Source: Phycisphaerae bacterium (GTDB lineage Bacteria > Planctomycetota > Phycisphaerae > Phycisphaerales > Phycisphaeraceae). Taken from it: a stretch of 64,000 bases of DNA. Below, piece by piece: positions 25,387 through 34,991 of this stretch. Below the pieces are notes generated by a model, which saw nothing but the letters and a program-made list of their open reading frames with translations, searched no databases and had not been told where the DNA came from. The stretch covers positions 32,996-96,995 of the forward strand of contig JAUHYI010000005.1 in the NCBI GenBank assembly GCA_030426385.1. The letters are read 5' to 3'. Positions within the stretch are counted from its first letter, which is position 1; the number at the start of each line of letters is the position of its first letter. The position numbers and the translations under genes were made by a program.

Positions 25387-26679
25387 ATGCCTGACTATCT
25401 CGATCGTGACGACCTGACCACTATTGTTCCTGATGTGCTGGCCAAACAGCCTGTGACCGATATGCATACGCATTGCTATCCGCCGACGTTCGGGGATTCA
25501 TCCGACGGCAGTGGCGAGGGTTTGTTGCTGTGGGGCATCGATGAGTTGGTGACGTACCACTACCTGATTGCTGAGGTTTATCGCGTGGTGCCCGAAAGCG
25601 AATTGCCGATCGATAAATTCTGGGCCATGACCAAAGCCCAACAGGCAGACCACATTTGGAAAAACCTGTTCGTCGAGCGCACCCCGATCGGCGAGGCTTG
25701 CCGGGGTGTGTTGACGACGCTGCACAAACTGGGCCTGGACCCCAATGAAAAAACGTTGGACAACTATCGCAAGTGGTTTGCCCAGCAGACGGCTGACCAA
25801 TACATCGATCGCGTGATGGAATTGGCCAACGTGGATTCGATCACGATGACCAACCCGGTGTTCGACGATCCGGAACGTTTGATGTGGGAAAAAAATCAGA
25901 AGGTCGGCGACGACCCGCGCTTCGAAGCAGTGCTGCGCATCGATCCGTTGTTGCGCGACTGGCCCGGTGCGGTGGCGAAGATGTCGGCATGGGGTTACGA
26001 CGTCTCGGTTGAATTTACCCAGAAAACCATCGACGAAACCAAGCGATTCCTGAACCACTGGCTCGACTACATGAATGCGATTTATGTGGCGATGAGCCTG
26101 CCGCCGGAGTTTCGATACCCGAGCGATAGCGACCTGGCGGGCAACCGATTTGTGTCAGACATCCTGATGCCGGTCTTGGCCGAGCGCGGGTTGCCGTTTG
26201 CGATGATGATCGGCTGTCACCAACAGGTGAAGCCGGAACTGCGTGATGCGGGCGACATGGTGGGTAAATCGGATGTGCAAAGCGTGGTCAGCCTGTGCCG
26301 GGAATTTCCGAAGAATAAATTTTTCATCACGATGCTGAGCCGGGAAAACCAGCATGAGCTATGCGTGGCTGCGCGGAAATTCGGCAACCTGATGCTGTTC
26401 GGCTGTTGGTGGTTTTTGAACAACCCGTCGATCATCGAGGAAATGACCCGCGAACGTTTGGAATTGCTGGGCACCAGTTTTATCCCGCAGCATTCGGATG
26501 CCCGCGTGTTGGACCAGTTGGTCTACAAATGGGATCACAGCCGTCGCATCATCGGCGAGGTGCTGATCGACAAATACAACGACCTGATCACGGCGGGCTA
26601 TCGCGTCCAGCGCGATCACATCGAACGCGATGCCCGGTTGATGCTGCGTGATAATTTCCGCGATTTTTGCAAGCGGTAA
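25387..26679 (+). CDS. Amidohydrolase-fold protein related to uronate isomerase (UxaC)
   Basis: The protein has 430 residues with the start at 25387, nine bases after GGAG. Metal ligands H27 and H29 occur in TDMHTHCYPP. Later blocks FGCWWFLNNPSIIEEMTRERL, LGTSFIPQHSDAR and RRIIGEVLIDKY parallel the C-terminal third of glucuronate isomerases. The N-terminal match is looser, so this may be a UxaC-like enzyme with another substrate. Isomerisation of a uronic acid is a reasonable guess. No other hexuronate pathway gene is nearby. An upstream in-frame ATG at 25300 would add 29 residues. Confidence 0.7.
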   Translation: MPDYLDRDDLTTIVPDVLAKQPVTDMHTHCYPPTFGDSSDGSGEGLLLWGIDELVTYHYLIAEVYRVVPESELPIDKFWAMTKAQQADHIWKNLFVERTPIGEACRGVLTTLHKLGLDPNEKTLDNYRKWFAQQTADQYIDRVMELANVDSITMTNPVFDDPERLMWEKNQKVGDDPRFEAVLRIDPLLRDWPGAVAKMSAWGYDVSVEFTQKTIDETKRFLNHWLDYMNAIYVAMSLPPEFRYPSDSDLAGNRFVSDILMPVLAERGLPFAMMIGCHQQVKPELRDAGDMVGKSDVQSVVSLCREFPKNKFFITMLSRENQHELCVAARKFGNLMLFGCWWFLNNPSIIEEMTRERLELLGTSFIPQHSDARVLDQLVYKWDHSRRIIGEVLIDKYNDLITAGYRVQRDHIERDARLMLRDNFRDFCKR

Positions 26680-26732
26680 ATTGCGGCGATGTAGGTCATG
26701 ACCTGGCAGGGCATCAGCATTACAATAATGTC

Positions 26733-27851
26733 ATGCTACGCATCGGCGGCGTGACGCTGCGCTCCAATTTGTTGTTGGCTCCGATTGCCGGTTATTGCGA
26801 CCTGGCATTTCGGCTGGTGGTGCGCGCGTGCGACATGCAGTTGGATGATGCGACAGGCAATGGCGCTGCCGTTGGCGCTGGCGTTGGGAATGATATGTAC
26901 GGTGGTTTTCGCGGTGTGGGGTTGACGTGTACGGATTTGCTGTGTCCGCAGGCATTGCTGTCGGAAAATGATAAATCGTTATGGCTGGCGGCGACGTCGC
27001 CGGAGGATCAGCCGATATGCATGCAACTGTACGGGGCAGATGCGGACATCCTGGCCGAGGCGGCGCGCTGGGCCGAAGCGCACGGCGCGACGACGATCGA
27101 TATCAACATGGGGTGTCCGGTTGACAAGGTGACGAAAAAAAACGGCGGGTCGATGTTGCTATGCGATCCAGCCAACACGTTGCGACTGGCGAAAAAAATT
27201 GTGGATGCGGTGGATGTGCCGGTGACGGCGAAAATCCGATTGGGGTGGGACGATACGCAATTGATCACCGATACCTTGCCGGCGCAATTGGTGGATCAGG
27301 GCATTTGCATGGTGACGGTGCATGGGCGCACGACCGAGCAAAAATTTCGCGGTCATGCGCGATTGACGCCGACGCATCCATCAGGGTTGGACGCGATCAG
27401 TGTGGTGGTTGAATCGGTGAAACGACATCATCCGACGATCCCGGTGATTGGTAATGGTGATGTGAAAACGCCTGAGGATGCAGCGCGAATGATCGACGTC
27501 ACGGGTTGCGACGGGGTGATGATCGGACGCGGTGCCCTGGGCAAGCCGTGGCTGTTTCGGGAAACGGCGCACTACCTGGCGACAGGAGAAAAGTTACCGC
27601 CGATGTCACGAGCGGATCGAGCGCGGTTGGTGGTACAGCATTTTGATCTGTTGCATCAGTATCGCAACGAGCGGGTGGCGCTCAATCTCATTCGGCAACG
27701 GATGAGCTGGTATTCCGCCGGGTTGCAGCCGTGGCAGGGATTGCGACACGATGTGCGATCAATCACATCGGCCGAAGAATTTCACGATTTCATGGCCGCA
27801 GGTATCGAACGGCATCTGGCCAACGAACCCGAGCCGACACCGATCGGGTGA
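26733..27851 (+). CDS. dusB: tRNA-dihydrouridine synthase
   Basis: The protein has 372 residues. This FMN enzyme reduces uridine in tRNA D-loops. It shows LLLAPIAGYCDLAFR at the N-terminus, the active-site cysteine in DINMGCPVDKVTKKNGGSML, the substrate lysine region KIRLGWDD, VHGRTTEQKFRG, and the FMN-phosphate segments IPVIGNGDVKTPEDA and VMIGRGALGKPW. The start at 26733 places the protein at MLRIGGVTLRSN; an earlier start at 26667 would overlap the preceding gene. A Gly/Ala-rich stretch near residues 43-58 is longer than in most relatives. Confidence 0.95.
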   Translation: MLRIGGVTLRSNLLLAPIAGYCDLAFRLVVRACDMQLDDATGNGAAVGAGVGNDMYGGFRGVGLTCTDLLCPQALLSENDKSLWLAATSPEDQPICMQLYGADADILAEAARWAEAHGATTIDINMGCPVDKVTKKNGGSMLLCDPANTLRLAKKIVDAVDVPVTAKIRLGWDDTQLITDTLPAQLVDQGICMVTVHGRTTEQKFRGHARLTPTHPSGLDAISVVVESVKRHHPTIPVIGNGDVKTPEDAARMIDVTGCDGVMIGRGALGKPWLFRETAHYLATGEKLPPMSRADRARLVVQHFDLLHQYRNERVALNLIRQRMSWYSAGLQPWQGLRHDVRSITSAEEFHDFMAAGIERHLANEPEPTPIG

Positions 27852-27870
27852 TCAGGGTTAGAATCGCAGT

Positions 27871-30120
27871 ATGACAGGTTCGCCTCCCGACCATGATGAA
27901 TCGCAACCGCCGATGACGGACGATGGCAAGTCGTTGTTGCTATCGACGCGCGTGCGTGATGTGGCGGGGGTAACCAAGCGGCAGGCCGAACAATTCACAC
28001 GCTTGGAATTGAAAACGCTGAGCGATTTGTTGCGGTACCTGCCGATGCGGTACGAAACGCATGCGGAGGAAACCGATATTGCGAACCTGACCGAAGGCAC
28101 GATCGGCATGGCTCGCGGGGTGGTGACGAATTGTCGCGTCGTGCGATCAGGCGGGGGGCGTAGGGGCCGTGGTGGCGGCGGAAGATTTGAAGCGACGATT
28201 GAGGATCATGGTGGGGAAGTGGTGGGCGGGCGTGGGGGGGGGCGGTTGGCATTGACGTGGTTTAACGCGGGGTATTTGCAGGGTCGGATCAGTCCGGGGA
28301 TGACGTTGCGTGTGCAGGGCAAGGTGGCCAGTTGGCAGGGTTATCCGCAGATCGTGAATCCGAAATGGGAAGCATTGGACGATGAGGAATTGTCGGATGC
28401 GGATCGACAGGGCGAACGGTTACGGCCGGTGTATTCGGCGACGGAGAAATTGCCGAGTCGGAAAATCGAGGCGCTGATCGAGCGGGTGTTGCCGGTGTTG
28501 TTGCCACAGGTGGTTGACCCGTTGCCGGGCGAATTGGTGACGAGTCACGAAATGCCGAAGTTGGCTGATGCGTTTCGCATGGCACATGCGCCCGAGCATC
28601 TCGAGGAAACCAAAGCGGCGCGGCGACGGTTGGCGTACAACGAATTGTTGTTGTTGCAACTGGGAATTGCGTTGAAACGACACGACACCGCCACGCGATT
28701 GATTGCCCCGGCGTTGACTTTTAATGATGCGATTGATGAACACATTCGGGCGCGGTTTCCGTTTGAATTGACCGATGCGCAGGATCGAGTGGTGCGTGAG
28801 GTGGCGGGCGATCTGGCACGAAATCGGCCGATGAATCGGTTGTTGCAAGGTGATGTGGGTTCGGGCAAAACGGTGGTGGCGTTGCATGCGATGTTGCTGG
28901 CGGTGGCGGATCGGAAACAGGCGGCCCTGATGGCACCCACAGAATTGTTGGCCGAGCAACACTACCGATCGATTCAAGCGATGTTGGCCGGTTCGAATGT
29001 GCGGATGGCATTGCTCACTGCGGGGATGGCCGCATCGGGATCAGCCGATCGTGCGGAGCTGAATCGCGCGATTGAATCGGGTGAGATCGATATCGTGATC
29101 GGGACGCAGGCCCTGGTGCAGGGCGGGGCGATGTTTAAAAATCTGGCGGTGGTGATCGTGGATGAACAGCATCGGTTCGGCGTGTTGCAACGGGCGGCAT
29201 TTCGACAGGCGGGCGCGGCGGAAATCGATGGCCGACAGCCTGCGCCGCATTGCCTGGTGATGACGGCAACACCGATTCCGCGGACGCTGAGTTTGACGGT
29301 GTTTGGCGATCTGGATGTGTCGACGATTGATAAATTGCCGCCGGGGCGTGGGCAGATTATTACGCGCGTGGTGGGTGAAAATAAATCGGATGATGTGTAT
29401 CGCTATTTGGCCACGCGCGTAGGTCGCGGGGAGCAAGCGTATGTGGTGGTGCCTGCGATTGACGAAGGGGGTGGTAGTGGTGGTGGGGGGGGTGAATCGG
29501 CGGCGCAGTTGAAAAGTGTGAATGCACACGCGAAATTGCTGGCGGATAAATATCTGTCGGCCTATCGCGTGGCGACGGTGCATGGCCGATTGAAATCGTC
29601 GACGCGTGATGCAGTGATGGAAAAATTTCGGCAAGGGAAAACGGATGTGCTGGTGGCCACGACGGTGATCGAGGTGGGGGTGGATGTGGCCAACGCGTCG
29701 GTGATGATTGTGGAACATGCGGAGCGGTTCGGCTTGGCACAGTTGCATCAATTGCGGGGCCGCGTGGGGCGGGGCGGGGATGGTCGGCAAAGTTTATGCG
29801 TGTTTATTGCCGAGCCGAACAATGATGATGCGCAGTCGCGTCTGGAAGCGATCGCGGCGACGACGGATGGATTCAAAATTGCGGAACGCGATTTGGAAAT
29901 TCGTGGGATGGGTGATTTTTTCGGAACGCGACAGCATGGGGCGGCACCGCTGCGAACCGCGAAAATCCCAGAGGATTTGGATTTGTTGCAATTGGCGCGG
30001 CGCGATGCGATTGCAATGATCGATGAGGATCCCACGTTGGATGATCCGTCACGGCATCAATTGCGACAGGTGTTGGTGCGACAGTATGGGGATGCGATCG
30101 GGTTGGTGGATGTGGGGTGA
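27871..30120 (+). CDS. recG: ATP-dependent DNA helicase RecG
   Basis: The protein has 749 residues. RecG remodels stalled replication forks and Holliday junctions. A wedge/OB domain (about 60-180) is followed by the helicase core with Walker A GDVGSGKT at 328-335, DEQHRFG at 431-437 (motif II), VMTATPIPRTLSLT, TVIEVGVDVANASVM and QLRGRVGRG. Two Gly-rich inserts sit in the wedge (GGGRRGRGGGG and GGEVVGGRGGG) and a third, GGGSGGGGG, follows VVPAIDE. These loops are absent from typical RecG and coincide with G-rich DNA. The gene begins 19 bases after dusB, so the two are probably co-transcribed. Confidence 0.95.
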   Translation: MTGSPPDHDESQPPMTDDGKSLLLSTRVRDVAGVTKRQAEQFTRLELKTLSDLLRYLPMRYETHAEETDIANLTEGTIGMARGVVTNCRVVRSGGGRRGRGGGGRFEATIEDHGGEVVGGRGGGRLALTWFNAGYLQGRISPGMTLRVQGKVASWQGYPQIVNPKWEALDDEELSDADRQGERLRPVYSATEKLPSRKIEALIERVLPVLLPQVVDPLPGELVTSHEMPKLADAFRMAHAPEHLEETKAARRRLAYNELLLLQLGIALKRHDTATRLIAPALTFNDAIDEHIRARFPFELTDAQDRVVREVAGDLARNRPMNRLLQGDVGSGKTVVALHAMLLAVADRKQAALMAPTELLAEQHYRSIQAMLAGSNVRMALLTAGMAASGSADRAELNRAIESGEIDIVIGTQALVQGGAMFKNLAVVIVDEQHRFGVLQRAAFRQAGAAEIDGRQPAPHCLVMTATPIPRTLSLTVFGDLDVSTIDKLPPGRGQIITRVVGENKSDDVYRYLATRVGRGEQAYVVVPAIDEGGGSGGGGGESAAQLKSVNAHAKLLADKYLSAYRVATVHGRLKSSTRDAVMEKFRQGKTDVLVATTVIEVGVDVANASVMIVEHAERFGLAQLHQLRGRVGRGGDGRQSLCVFIAEPNNDDAQSRLEAIAATTDGFKIAERDLEIRGMGDFFGTRQHGAAPLRTAKIPEDLDLLQLARRDAIAMIDEDPTLDDPSRHQLRQVLVRQYGDAIGLVDVG

Positions 30121-30212
30121 TGAGCGGGGTGATGAGTGGGGTGAGGAATGCCGGGCGTATGATGTTGGTTGTGTTGTGTTTTTATGGTGGCGGGCAGATT
30201 GGATGATAGATT

Positions 30213-33107
30213 TTGCATGACAAGTTGCGTGAACGTGTGTTGGTGGGTTGGGCTGATCTGACGTGTGATCATCCGTGGTGGGTGTTGGGTGTGGCAATGT
30301 TGATTGCGGTGGCGTCGGTGGTGGTGACGGTGCAACGATTGACATTCAAACCAGATCGCAACGATTTGTTGTCAGCAGATATTCCGTGGAATCAAACGTT
30401 TCTGGATTGGACGGAATCGTTTGAGGGTTTTGATGATTTGATTGTGGTGGTGGAGTCTGATGATCCGAGCGATGGTGATGCGGAACGTTTTATCGATGCG
30501 CTGGCCGAGCGGTTGTTGGTGTTGGATCGGGTTGAGCGGGTGTTGTCGAAGTATGACACGACGGCGCTGAGTCCGAAATTGATTCGGTCGTTGGATGATG
30601 CGGCGTTTGATGCGGCGTTGAATGATGTGGAACAGGCGCGGCCGTTGTGGGGTAGCGATACGCCGGGTGCGTTGTTGGGTGCGATGTCACGGGCGATGCA
30701 GGCGGGTGTTGGGGGTGGGGGTGGTGGTGATGCAGAAGATGGTGGGGGAGTGGCGGGGATTGTGGATGGGGTTGAACGGATGGGCGAGGTGATTGATGGT
30801 TTTTCTGTGGTGATTCGTGGGGATTCTGATGCGTTGGTGTTGGACCGTTCGGCCCGGTATCGGTATTTGACGAGCGAGAATGGGCGATTGTTTTTTGTGC
30901 GGGTGACGCCGAATTTGGAAAAGGATACGTTGGATGCGATCGGGCATGCGGTGGATGAAGTGCGTGGTGCGATCGATGGTTTGCGCGGCGATTATCCGGA
31001 ATTGTCGGTGGGTGTGACGGGCGTGAAAGCGTTGGAGACGGATGAGACGCGGGTGGCGACGCGGGATAGCGCGATCGGGTCGGCAGTGGCGGCGGTGCTG
31101 TTGACGGTGTTGCTGGTGGTAGCGTTTCATGGTTGGCAGATGCCGGTGTTGATGATGGTGTCGTTGCTGGTGGGGGTGGCGTGGTCGTTTGGATTTACGA
31201 CGCTGGCGGTGGGGCATTTGCAGGTGCTGAGCATTACGTTCATGGTGATATTGTTGGGGCTGGGGATTGCGTATGGGATTTATCTGACGTCGCGTTTTGA
31301 GATGGTGCGTCACGATTACGCGGATGATGTGGCAGGTTTCAAACTGGCCATGCGCGATAGTTTTGTGGTGACCGGGCCGGGGGTGGCAACGGGTGCGTTG
31401 ACGACGGCAGCGGCGTTTGTCACGACGGTGTTTACCGATCTGGATGGCATGGCGGAAATGGGAATCATCGCGGCGGGGGGCGTGGTGTTGTGTTTTGTGG
31501 CGATGTTTTTTGTGTTGCCTGCGTTGATGCGATTGTTTCATCGACATCATGATCATTTTCGGGAACTGGAATCGCGATCGATACATCTGTATCGGGAATC
31601 GTGGTCGATGCCGTTTGTGCGTCATCGAGTGGCGACGTTGGTGGTGGCAGGTTTGCTGACATGCTGTGGGATTGTTGCAGCGCTGGGTATGCAGTTTGAT
31701 TACAACTTGACGAATTTGCAGCCGCCGGATGTTGAAAGCGTGGTGTGGCAGCAACGGATATTGGAACGCGGTGGGCGGAGTGTGTGGTACGCGGTGAGTG
31801 TGGCGGACGATCTGGATGATGCGCGAGCGAAGGCAGCGGCGTTTGAAGCATTGGATAGCGTGGCTGAGGTGGGTGGGATCATGGCATTTTTGCCGAGGAA
31901 CGAATCGGCGAAACTGGCACGATTGGATACGTTGCGTGAATCGATGGGTGCTGTGTTGAAAGATGGAAATGATGTTGGGGATGCGGGGGGAAATGTGGGG
32001 GGGAATGTGAGGGAAAACGTGGAGGGGGCTGGGGGGTTGTTGGGGCAGGTGAGGTTGATGCGGTCAGCGTTGGCGTTAGCGCGTGGTGCGCAATTGCCCG
32101 ATGGATTGGCGGGGGCGTTGTCGAATTTGTCGGCATCGATCGATGGGTTGATTGGTGCGATTGAGGGGCTGGCGGAGTCGGAACGTGCGGAGCGATTGGC
32201 AGCGTTGCAGCGGGTTTATGCGGAAGCGCGGGCGGGGGTGATTGGGCGGACGGAAGGTTTGTTTGATGCGACGGTGTTTACGATGGCGGACTTGCCGGGT
32301 GAATTGGCGTCGCCGTATGTGGATGAACGTGGTCGTGTGGTGTTGGAAATTTTTCCCGCGGTGGCTGTGGGGGTGGGTGGTGGGGATGGAGTTGGTGATG
32401 GTGAGGGGGGAGCGCTAAGCCGCAAGCGGCGGGGTGAAGATGCCGGGGGAAATGTGGGGGGGAATGCGGGGGAGAATGTGGGGGGGGGTGGGCCGTTGGA
32501 TTCGGGGTTTTTGCCGGGGTTTGTGGCGGATGTGGCGGGTGTGGATGAGGATGTGACCGGGCCGATGGTGCAGGTGTATCGCTCGAGCGAATTGATTCGG
32601 CGATCGTATTTGCAGGCGGGGTTATATGCGCTGGTGGTGGTGTGGGTGTTGGTGATGTTGGATTTACGCAGCCCATGGGGTGGGCTGGTGAGTCTGGTGC
32701 CGGTGGCGGTAGGTTTTGCGGTGACGTTTTTGATGTTGCGATTGTTGGGGATGCGATTGAATCCAGCGAACGTGATTGTGTTGCCGTTGATGTTTGGGAT
32801 TGGTGTTGATGCGGGTGTGCATGTGTTGCATCGGGCGCGTGTGGATGGAAGCGGGCGGGGGAAAGCGGGGGGAAATGTGGGGGGGAAAGTGGGGGGGGCG
32901 GTGGGGTTGACGTCGGGGACGGGCAAGGGGATTACGGTGACGAGTTTGACGGTGATGATTGGGTTTGGGGTGTTGGCGTTTGCGTCGCATCGTGGGATTG
33001 CGAGTCTGGGTTTGGTGATGACGATTGGGATTGGGCTAACGATGCTGGCGTGTTGGACGGTGATGCCCGCGTGGTTGTCGAGGGGGAAGGGGAAGTCTGG
33101 TCACTGA
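30213..33107 (+). CDS. MMPL/RND family transporter (HpnN-like)
   Basis: The protein has 964 residues. It has an N-terminal transmembrane helix (about 19-41), a periplasmic loop, an MMPL bundle (about 289-440), a second helix and loop, and a final bundle (about 800-955). DRNDLLSADIPWNQTFLDW resembles the HpnN group of hopanoid-linked RND proteins, which move lipids to the outer membrane; the cargo here is unknown. Three Gly-rich runs interrupt it: about 588-610 (GGNVGGNVRENV), 718-765 (GGNVGGNAGENVGGGG) and 881-898 (AGGNVGGKVGG). The second also contains a translated palindromic repeat (ALSRKRRGE). All keep the frame open. Confidence 0.87.
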   Translation: MHDKLRERVLVGWADLTCDHPWWVLGVAMLIAVASVVVTVQRLTFKPDRNDLLSADIPWNQTFLDWTESFEGFDDLIVVVESDDPSDGDAERFIDALAERLLVLDRVERVLSKYDTTALSPKLIRSLDDAAFDAALNDVEQARPLWGSDTPGALLGAMSRAMQAGVGGGGGGDAEDGGGVAGIVDGVERMGEVIDGFSVVIRGDSDALVLDRSARYRYLTSENGRLFFVRVTPNLEKDTLDAIGHAVDEVRGAIDGLRGDYPELSVGVTGVKALETDETRVATRDSAIGSAVAAVLLTVLLVVAFHGWQMPVLMMVSLLVGVAWSFGFTTLAVGHLQVLSITFMVILLGLGIAYGIYLTSRFEMVRHDYADDVAGFKLAMRDSFVVTGPGVATGALTTAAAFVTTVFTDLDGMAEMGIIAAGGVVLCFVAMFFVLPALMRLFHRHHDHFRELESRSIHLYRESWSMPFVRHRVATLVVAGLLTCCGIVAALGMQFDYNLTNLQPPDVESVVWQQRILERGGRSVWYAVSVADDLDDARAKAAAFEALDSVAEVGGIMAFLPRNESAKLARLDTLRESMGAVLKDGNDVGDAGGNVGGNVRENVEGAGGLLGQVRLMRSALALARGAQLPDGLAGALSNLSASIDGLIGAIEGLAESERAERLAALQRVYAEARAGVIGRTEGLFDATVFTMADLPGELASPYVDERGRVVLEIFPAVAVGVGGGDGVGDGEGGALSRKRRGEDAGGNVGGNAGENVGGGGPLDSGFLPGFVADVAGVDEDVTGPMVQVYRSSELIRRSYLQAGLYALVVVWVLVMLDLRSPWGGLVSLVPVAVGFAVTFLMLRLLGMRLNPANVIVLPLMFGIGVDAGVHVLHRARVDGSGRGKAGGNVGGKVGGAVGLTSGTGKGITVTSLTVMIGFGVLAFASHRGIASLGLVMTIGIGLTMLACWTVMPAWLSRGKGKSGH
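31977..32036 (+). repeat. G-rich repeat, first MMPL insertion
   Basis: Four to five 12-bp units are read in frame as GGNV/RENV/EGAGG inside a periplasmic loop of the transporter. Confidence 0.85.
32412..32434 (+). repeat. Palindromic repeat family B (GCTAAGCCGCAAGCGGC) inside a coding region
   Basis: GCGCTAAGCCGCAAGCGGCG forms a short stem (GCCG-CAAG-CGGC). Here it is translated as ALSRKRRGE within the MMPL protein and lies eight bases before the second G-rich insertion. Other copies in the window are intergenic. Confidence 0.85.
32443..32490 (+). repeat. G-rich repeat, second MMPL insertion
   Basis: Four 12-bp units encode GGNVGGNAGENVGGGG directly after the family B palindrome. Confidence 0.88.
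32858..32902 (+). repeat. G-rich repeat, third MMPL insertion
   Basis: Units encode GKAGGNVGGKVGGAVG between two predicted helices of the last membrane bundle. Confidence 0.85.
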
Positions 33108-33158
33108 AGTGACCAGTCCAGTGTGAATTTCACGAGGCCGTAAATTGTGCAGGATTTT

Positions 33159-33686
33159 TTAGTTGCGGGTGCGGCGGAGTTGTTGGAAAAAATCGGTGAG
33201 CAGTTTGGCGCACTGGTCGGCGTGGATGCCGGGGATGATTTGTAAGCGATGATTGAAACGGGTGTCGTCGCAGAGACGATGGAGGGTGTCCACGCAACCC
33301 ATGTTGGGATCGGTGGTGCCGTAGACGAGCCTGGGGATGCGGGCATTGACCAGGGCACCGGCACACATGGGGCAGGGTTCGAGGGTGACGGCGATGGTGC
33401 AATCAATGAGGCGCCATGATCCGAGTGCGTGGGCAGCGTGGCGAATGGCGATAATTTCCGCGTGGGCGGTGGGATCCTGGTCGATTTCACGGCGATTGCT
33501 GGCCTCGGCGATGATCTGGTTTTGGCCGGTGTCGGGGGCGTTGCGGTAGATGACGGCACCGACGGGAACCTCATCAATGGATGCGGCATGTTGGGCCAGT
33601 TCGATGGCGCGTGACATCATGGCGAGGTCGGTCTCGGTAGGGCCCGTTGGGTTGATGGGATCGGAGGGGGGGGTGGGGGAGGGCAT
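33159..33686 (-). CDS. tadA: Nucleoside deaminase, TadA family (tRNA adenosine deaminase)
   Basis: The protein has 175 residues. The zinc-dependent deaminase motifs are HAEIIAIRHAA (His ligand and catalytic Glu) and LEPCPMCAGAL (two Cys ligands). DEVPVGAVIY and NMGCVDTLHRL are typical of TadA, which converts A34 to inosine in tRNA-Arg. The start at 33686 gives a short Pro-rich leader before the domain. The reading frame continues far upstream over the glycerate kinase gene on the other strand, but that part is a shadow. It is divergent from the glycerate kinase gene with about 55 bases between starts. Confidence 0.92.
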   Translation of the reverse strand: MPSPTPPSDPINPTGPTETDLAMMSRAIELAQHAASIDEVPVGAVIYRNAPDTGQNQIIAEASNRREIDQDPTAHAEIIAIRHAAHALGSWRLIDCTIAVTLEPCPMCAGALVNARIPRLVYGTTDPNMGCVDTLHRLCDDTRFNHRLQIIPGIHADQCAKLLTDFFQQLRRTRN

Positions 33687-33741
33687 ACATGAAAGTTTAG
33701 CGAAAGGGAGATCCCATGATGAGGTTTGGCGCGGTACAGTC

Positions 33742-34926
33742 ATGGGTGATATGAAAATTATTTTGGCGCCGGATAGTTTCAAGGAATCGATATCAGCCGC
33801 GGACGCTGCGCAAGCGATGGCGCGGGGTGTGAAGCGGGCATGTGATGATGGAGGGATAGCGGGGGCGTTGGTGGACCAGTGCCCGGTGGCCGATGGTGGC
33901 GAGGGCACGGTGGCGGCGATGTTGGCCGCGTGCGATGGGCAAGCGATGGTCACTACGGTGCGTGGGCCGATGGGTGAGGCGGTGGAAGCGGCATGGGGAT
34001 ATTTGGGTGGGGAACGGGGTGGGGGGGCGGTGATTGAAATGGCGACAGCGTCGGGGCTGGCGTTGGTTGATCCGGCGAAGCGCGATCCATTACGGGCCTC
34101 AACATTTGGCACGGGGCAATTGATTCGCGCTGCGCTGGAACGCGGGGCGAAGCGCATCATCATCGGGATCGGCGGGAGTGCAACCAATGATGGTGGATGC
34201 GGGATGGCCCAGGCATTGGGGGCGCGGTTTTATGATGGTGGTGGCCAATTGATGGCCGATGGGTTGGCAGGTGGTGATCTGGAACGCGTGGCGCGTATCG
34301 AGGTGGATGAATTGAAACGTTTGTTGGGCGGGGTGACGATTGAAGTGGCCTGTGATGTGACCAATCCGTTGACGGGCGCGAACGGGGCGTCAGCGATTTA
34401 TGGTCCGCAAAAAGGAGCGACGCCTGCGATGGTGCAACGATTGGATGCGGGGTTGGCGCATCTGGCCACGTTGTGGCGGGAACAGTTGGGAGCGGATGTG
34501 GCACAGCGTGAAGGCGCGGGCGCGGCAGGCGGATTGGGCGGTGGGTTGATTGCGTTTACTGGTGCGACATTGCGCAGCGGCGCGGCGATGGTGTTGGATG
34601 CGGTAGGGTTTGAATCGCGCGTGGTGGGGTGCGATTTATGTTTGACGGGTGAAGGGCGATTGGATGGGCAATCGTTGTCCGGGAAATTGTGTATGACGGT
34701 GGCACGGTGCGCAGCCAAACATGGTGTGCCAACGATAGCCTTGGTGGGGTCAGCTGATGATGATGCAGATCGAGCGCTGGTTGGGGGTGGTGAGAATGAA
34801 GAGGGATTGGAAGCGTATCATGTGATTGGGCAGGGATTGTCGGTGGAGGAGTCGATGCGGCGGGCGGGGGAGTTGTTGGAACAGTATGCGTTCGAGGTGG
34901 TGAGCGAGCGGTTGATGAAAGGGTGA
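33742..34926 (+). CDS. glxK: Glycerate kinase (GarK/GlxK type)
   Basis: The protein has 394 residues. The N-terminus KIILAPDSFKESISAADAA and the blocks CPVADGGEGTVAAM, GIGGSATNDGGCG, VACDVTNPLTG, GPQKGA and LTGEGRLDGQSLSGK are diagnostic of the glycerate 2-kinase family that phosphorylates D-glycerate with ATP. The product enters glycolysis. Two in-frame ATGs, 33742 and 33751, are possible; the second starts exactly at the conserved MKIILAPDSF. No glyoxylate pathway genes are adjacent. Confidence 0.94.
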   Translation: MGDMKIILAPDSFKESISAADAAQAMARGVKRACDDGGIAGALVDQCPVADGGEGTVAAMLAACDGQAMVTTVRGPMGEAVEAAWGYLGGERGGGAVIEMATASGLALVDPAKRDPLRASTFGTGQLIRAALERGAKRIIIGIGGSATNDGGCGMAQALGARFYDGGGQLMADGLAGGDLERVARIEVDELKRLLGGVTIEVACDVTNPLTGANGASAIYGPQKGATPAMVQRLDAGLAHLATLWREQLGADVAQREGAGAAGGLGGGLIAFTGATLRSGAAMVLDAVGFESRVVGCDLCLTGEGRLDGQSLSGKLCMTVARCAAKHGVPTIALVGSADDDADRALVGGGENEEGLEAYHVIGQGLSVEESMRRAGELLEQYAFEVVSERLMKG

Positions 34927-34991
34927 TGGTGCGGGGTGCGAGTGAACGTTTCGTTTTTTGATGGCTGGTGAAAATTTTACGTGCGGAGTCA

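Noticed and set aside
29041..29790. Minus-strand open frame of 249 codons
   Set aside because: Antisense of recG; His/Arg/Pro-rich shadow without conserved features.
30687..31754. Long minus-strand open frame (355 codons) rich in His, Arg and Gln
   Set aside because: It is the antisense shadow of the MMPL gene; the composition is an artefact of GC-rich third positions and no domain is seen.
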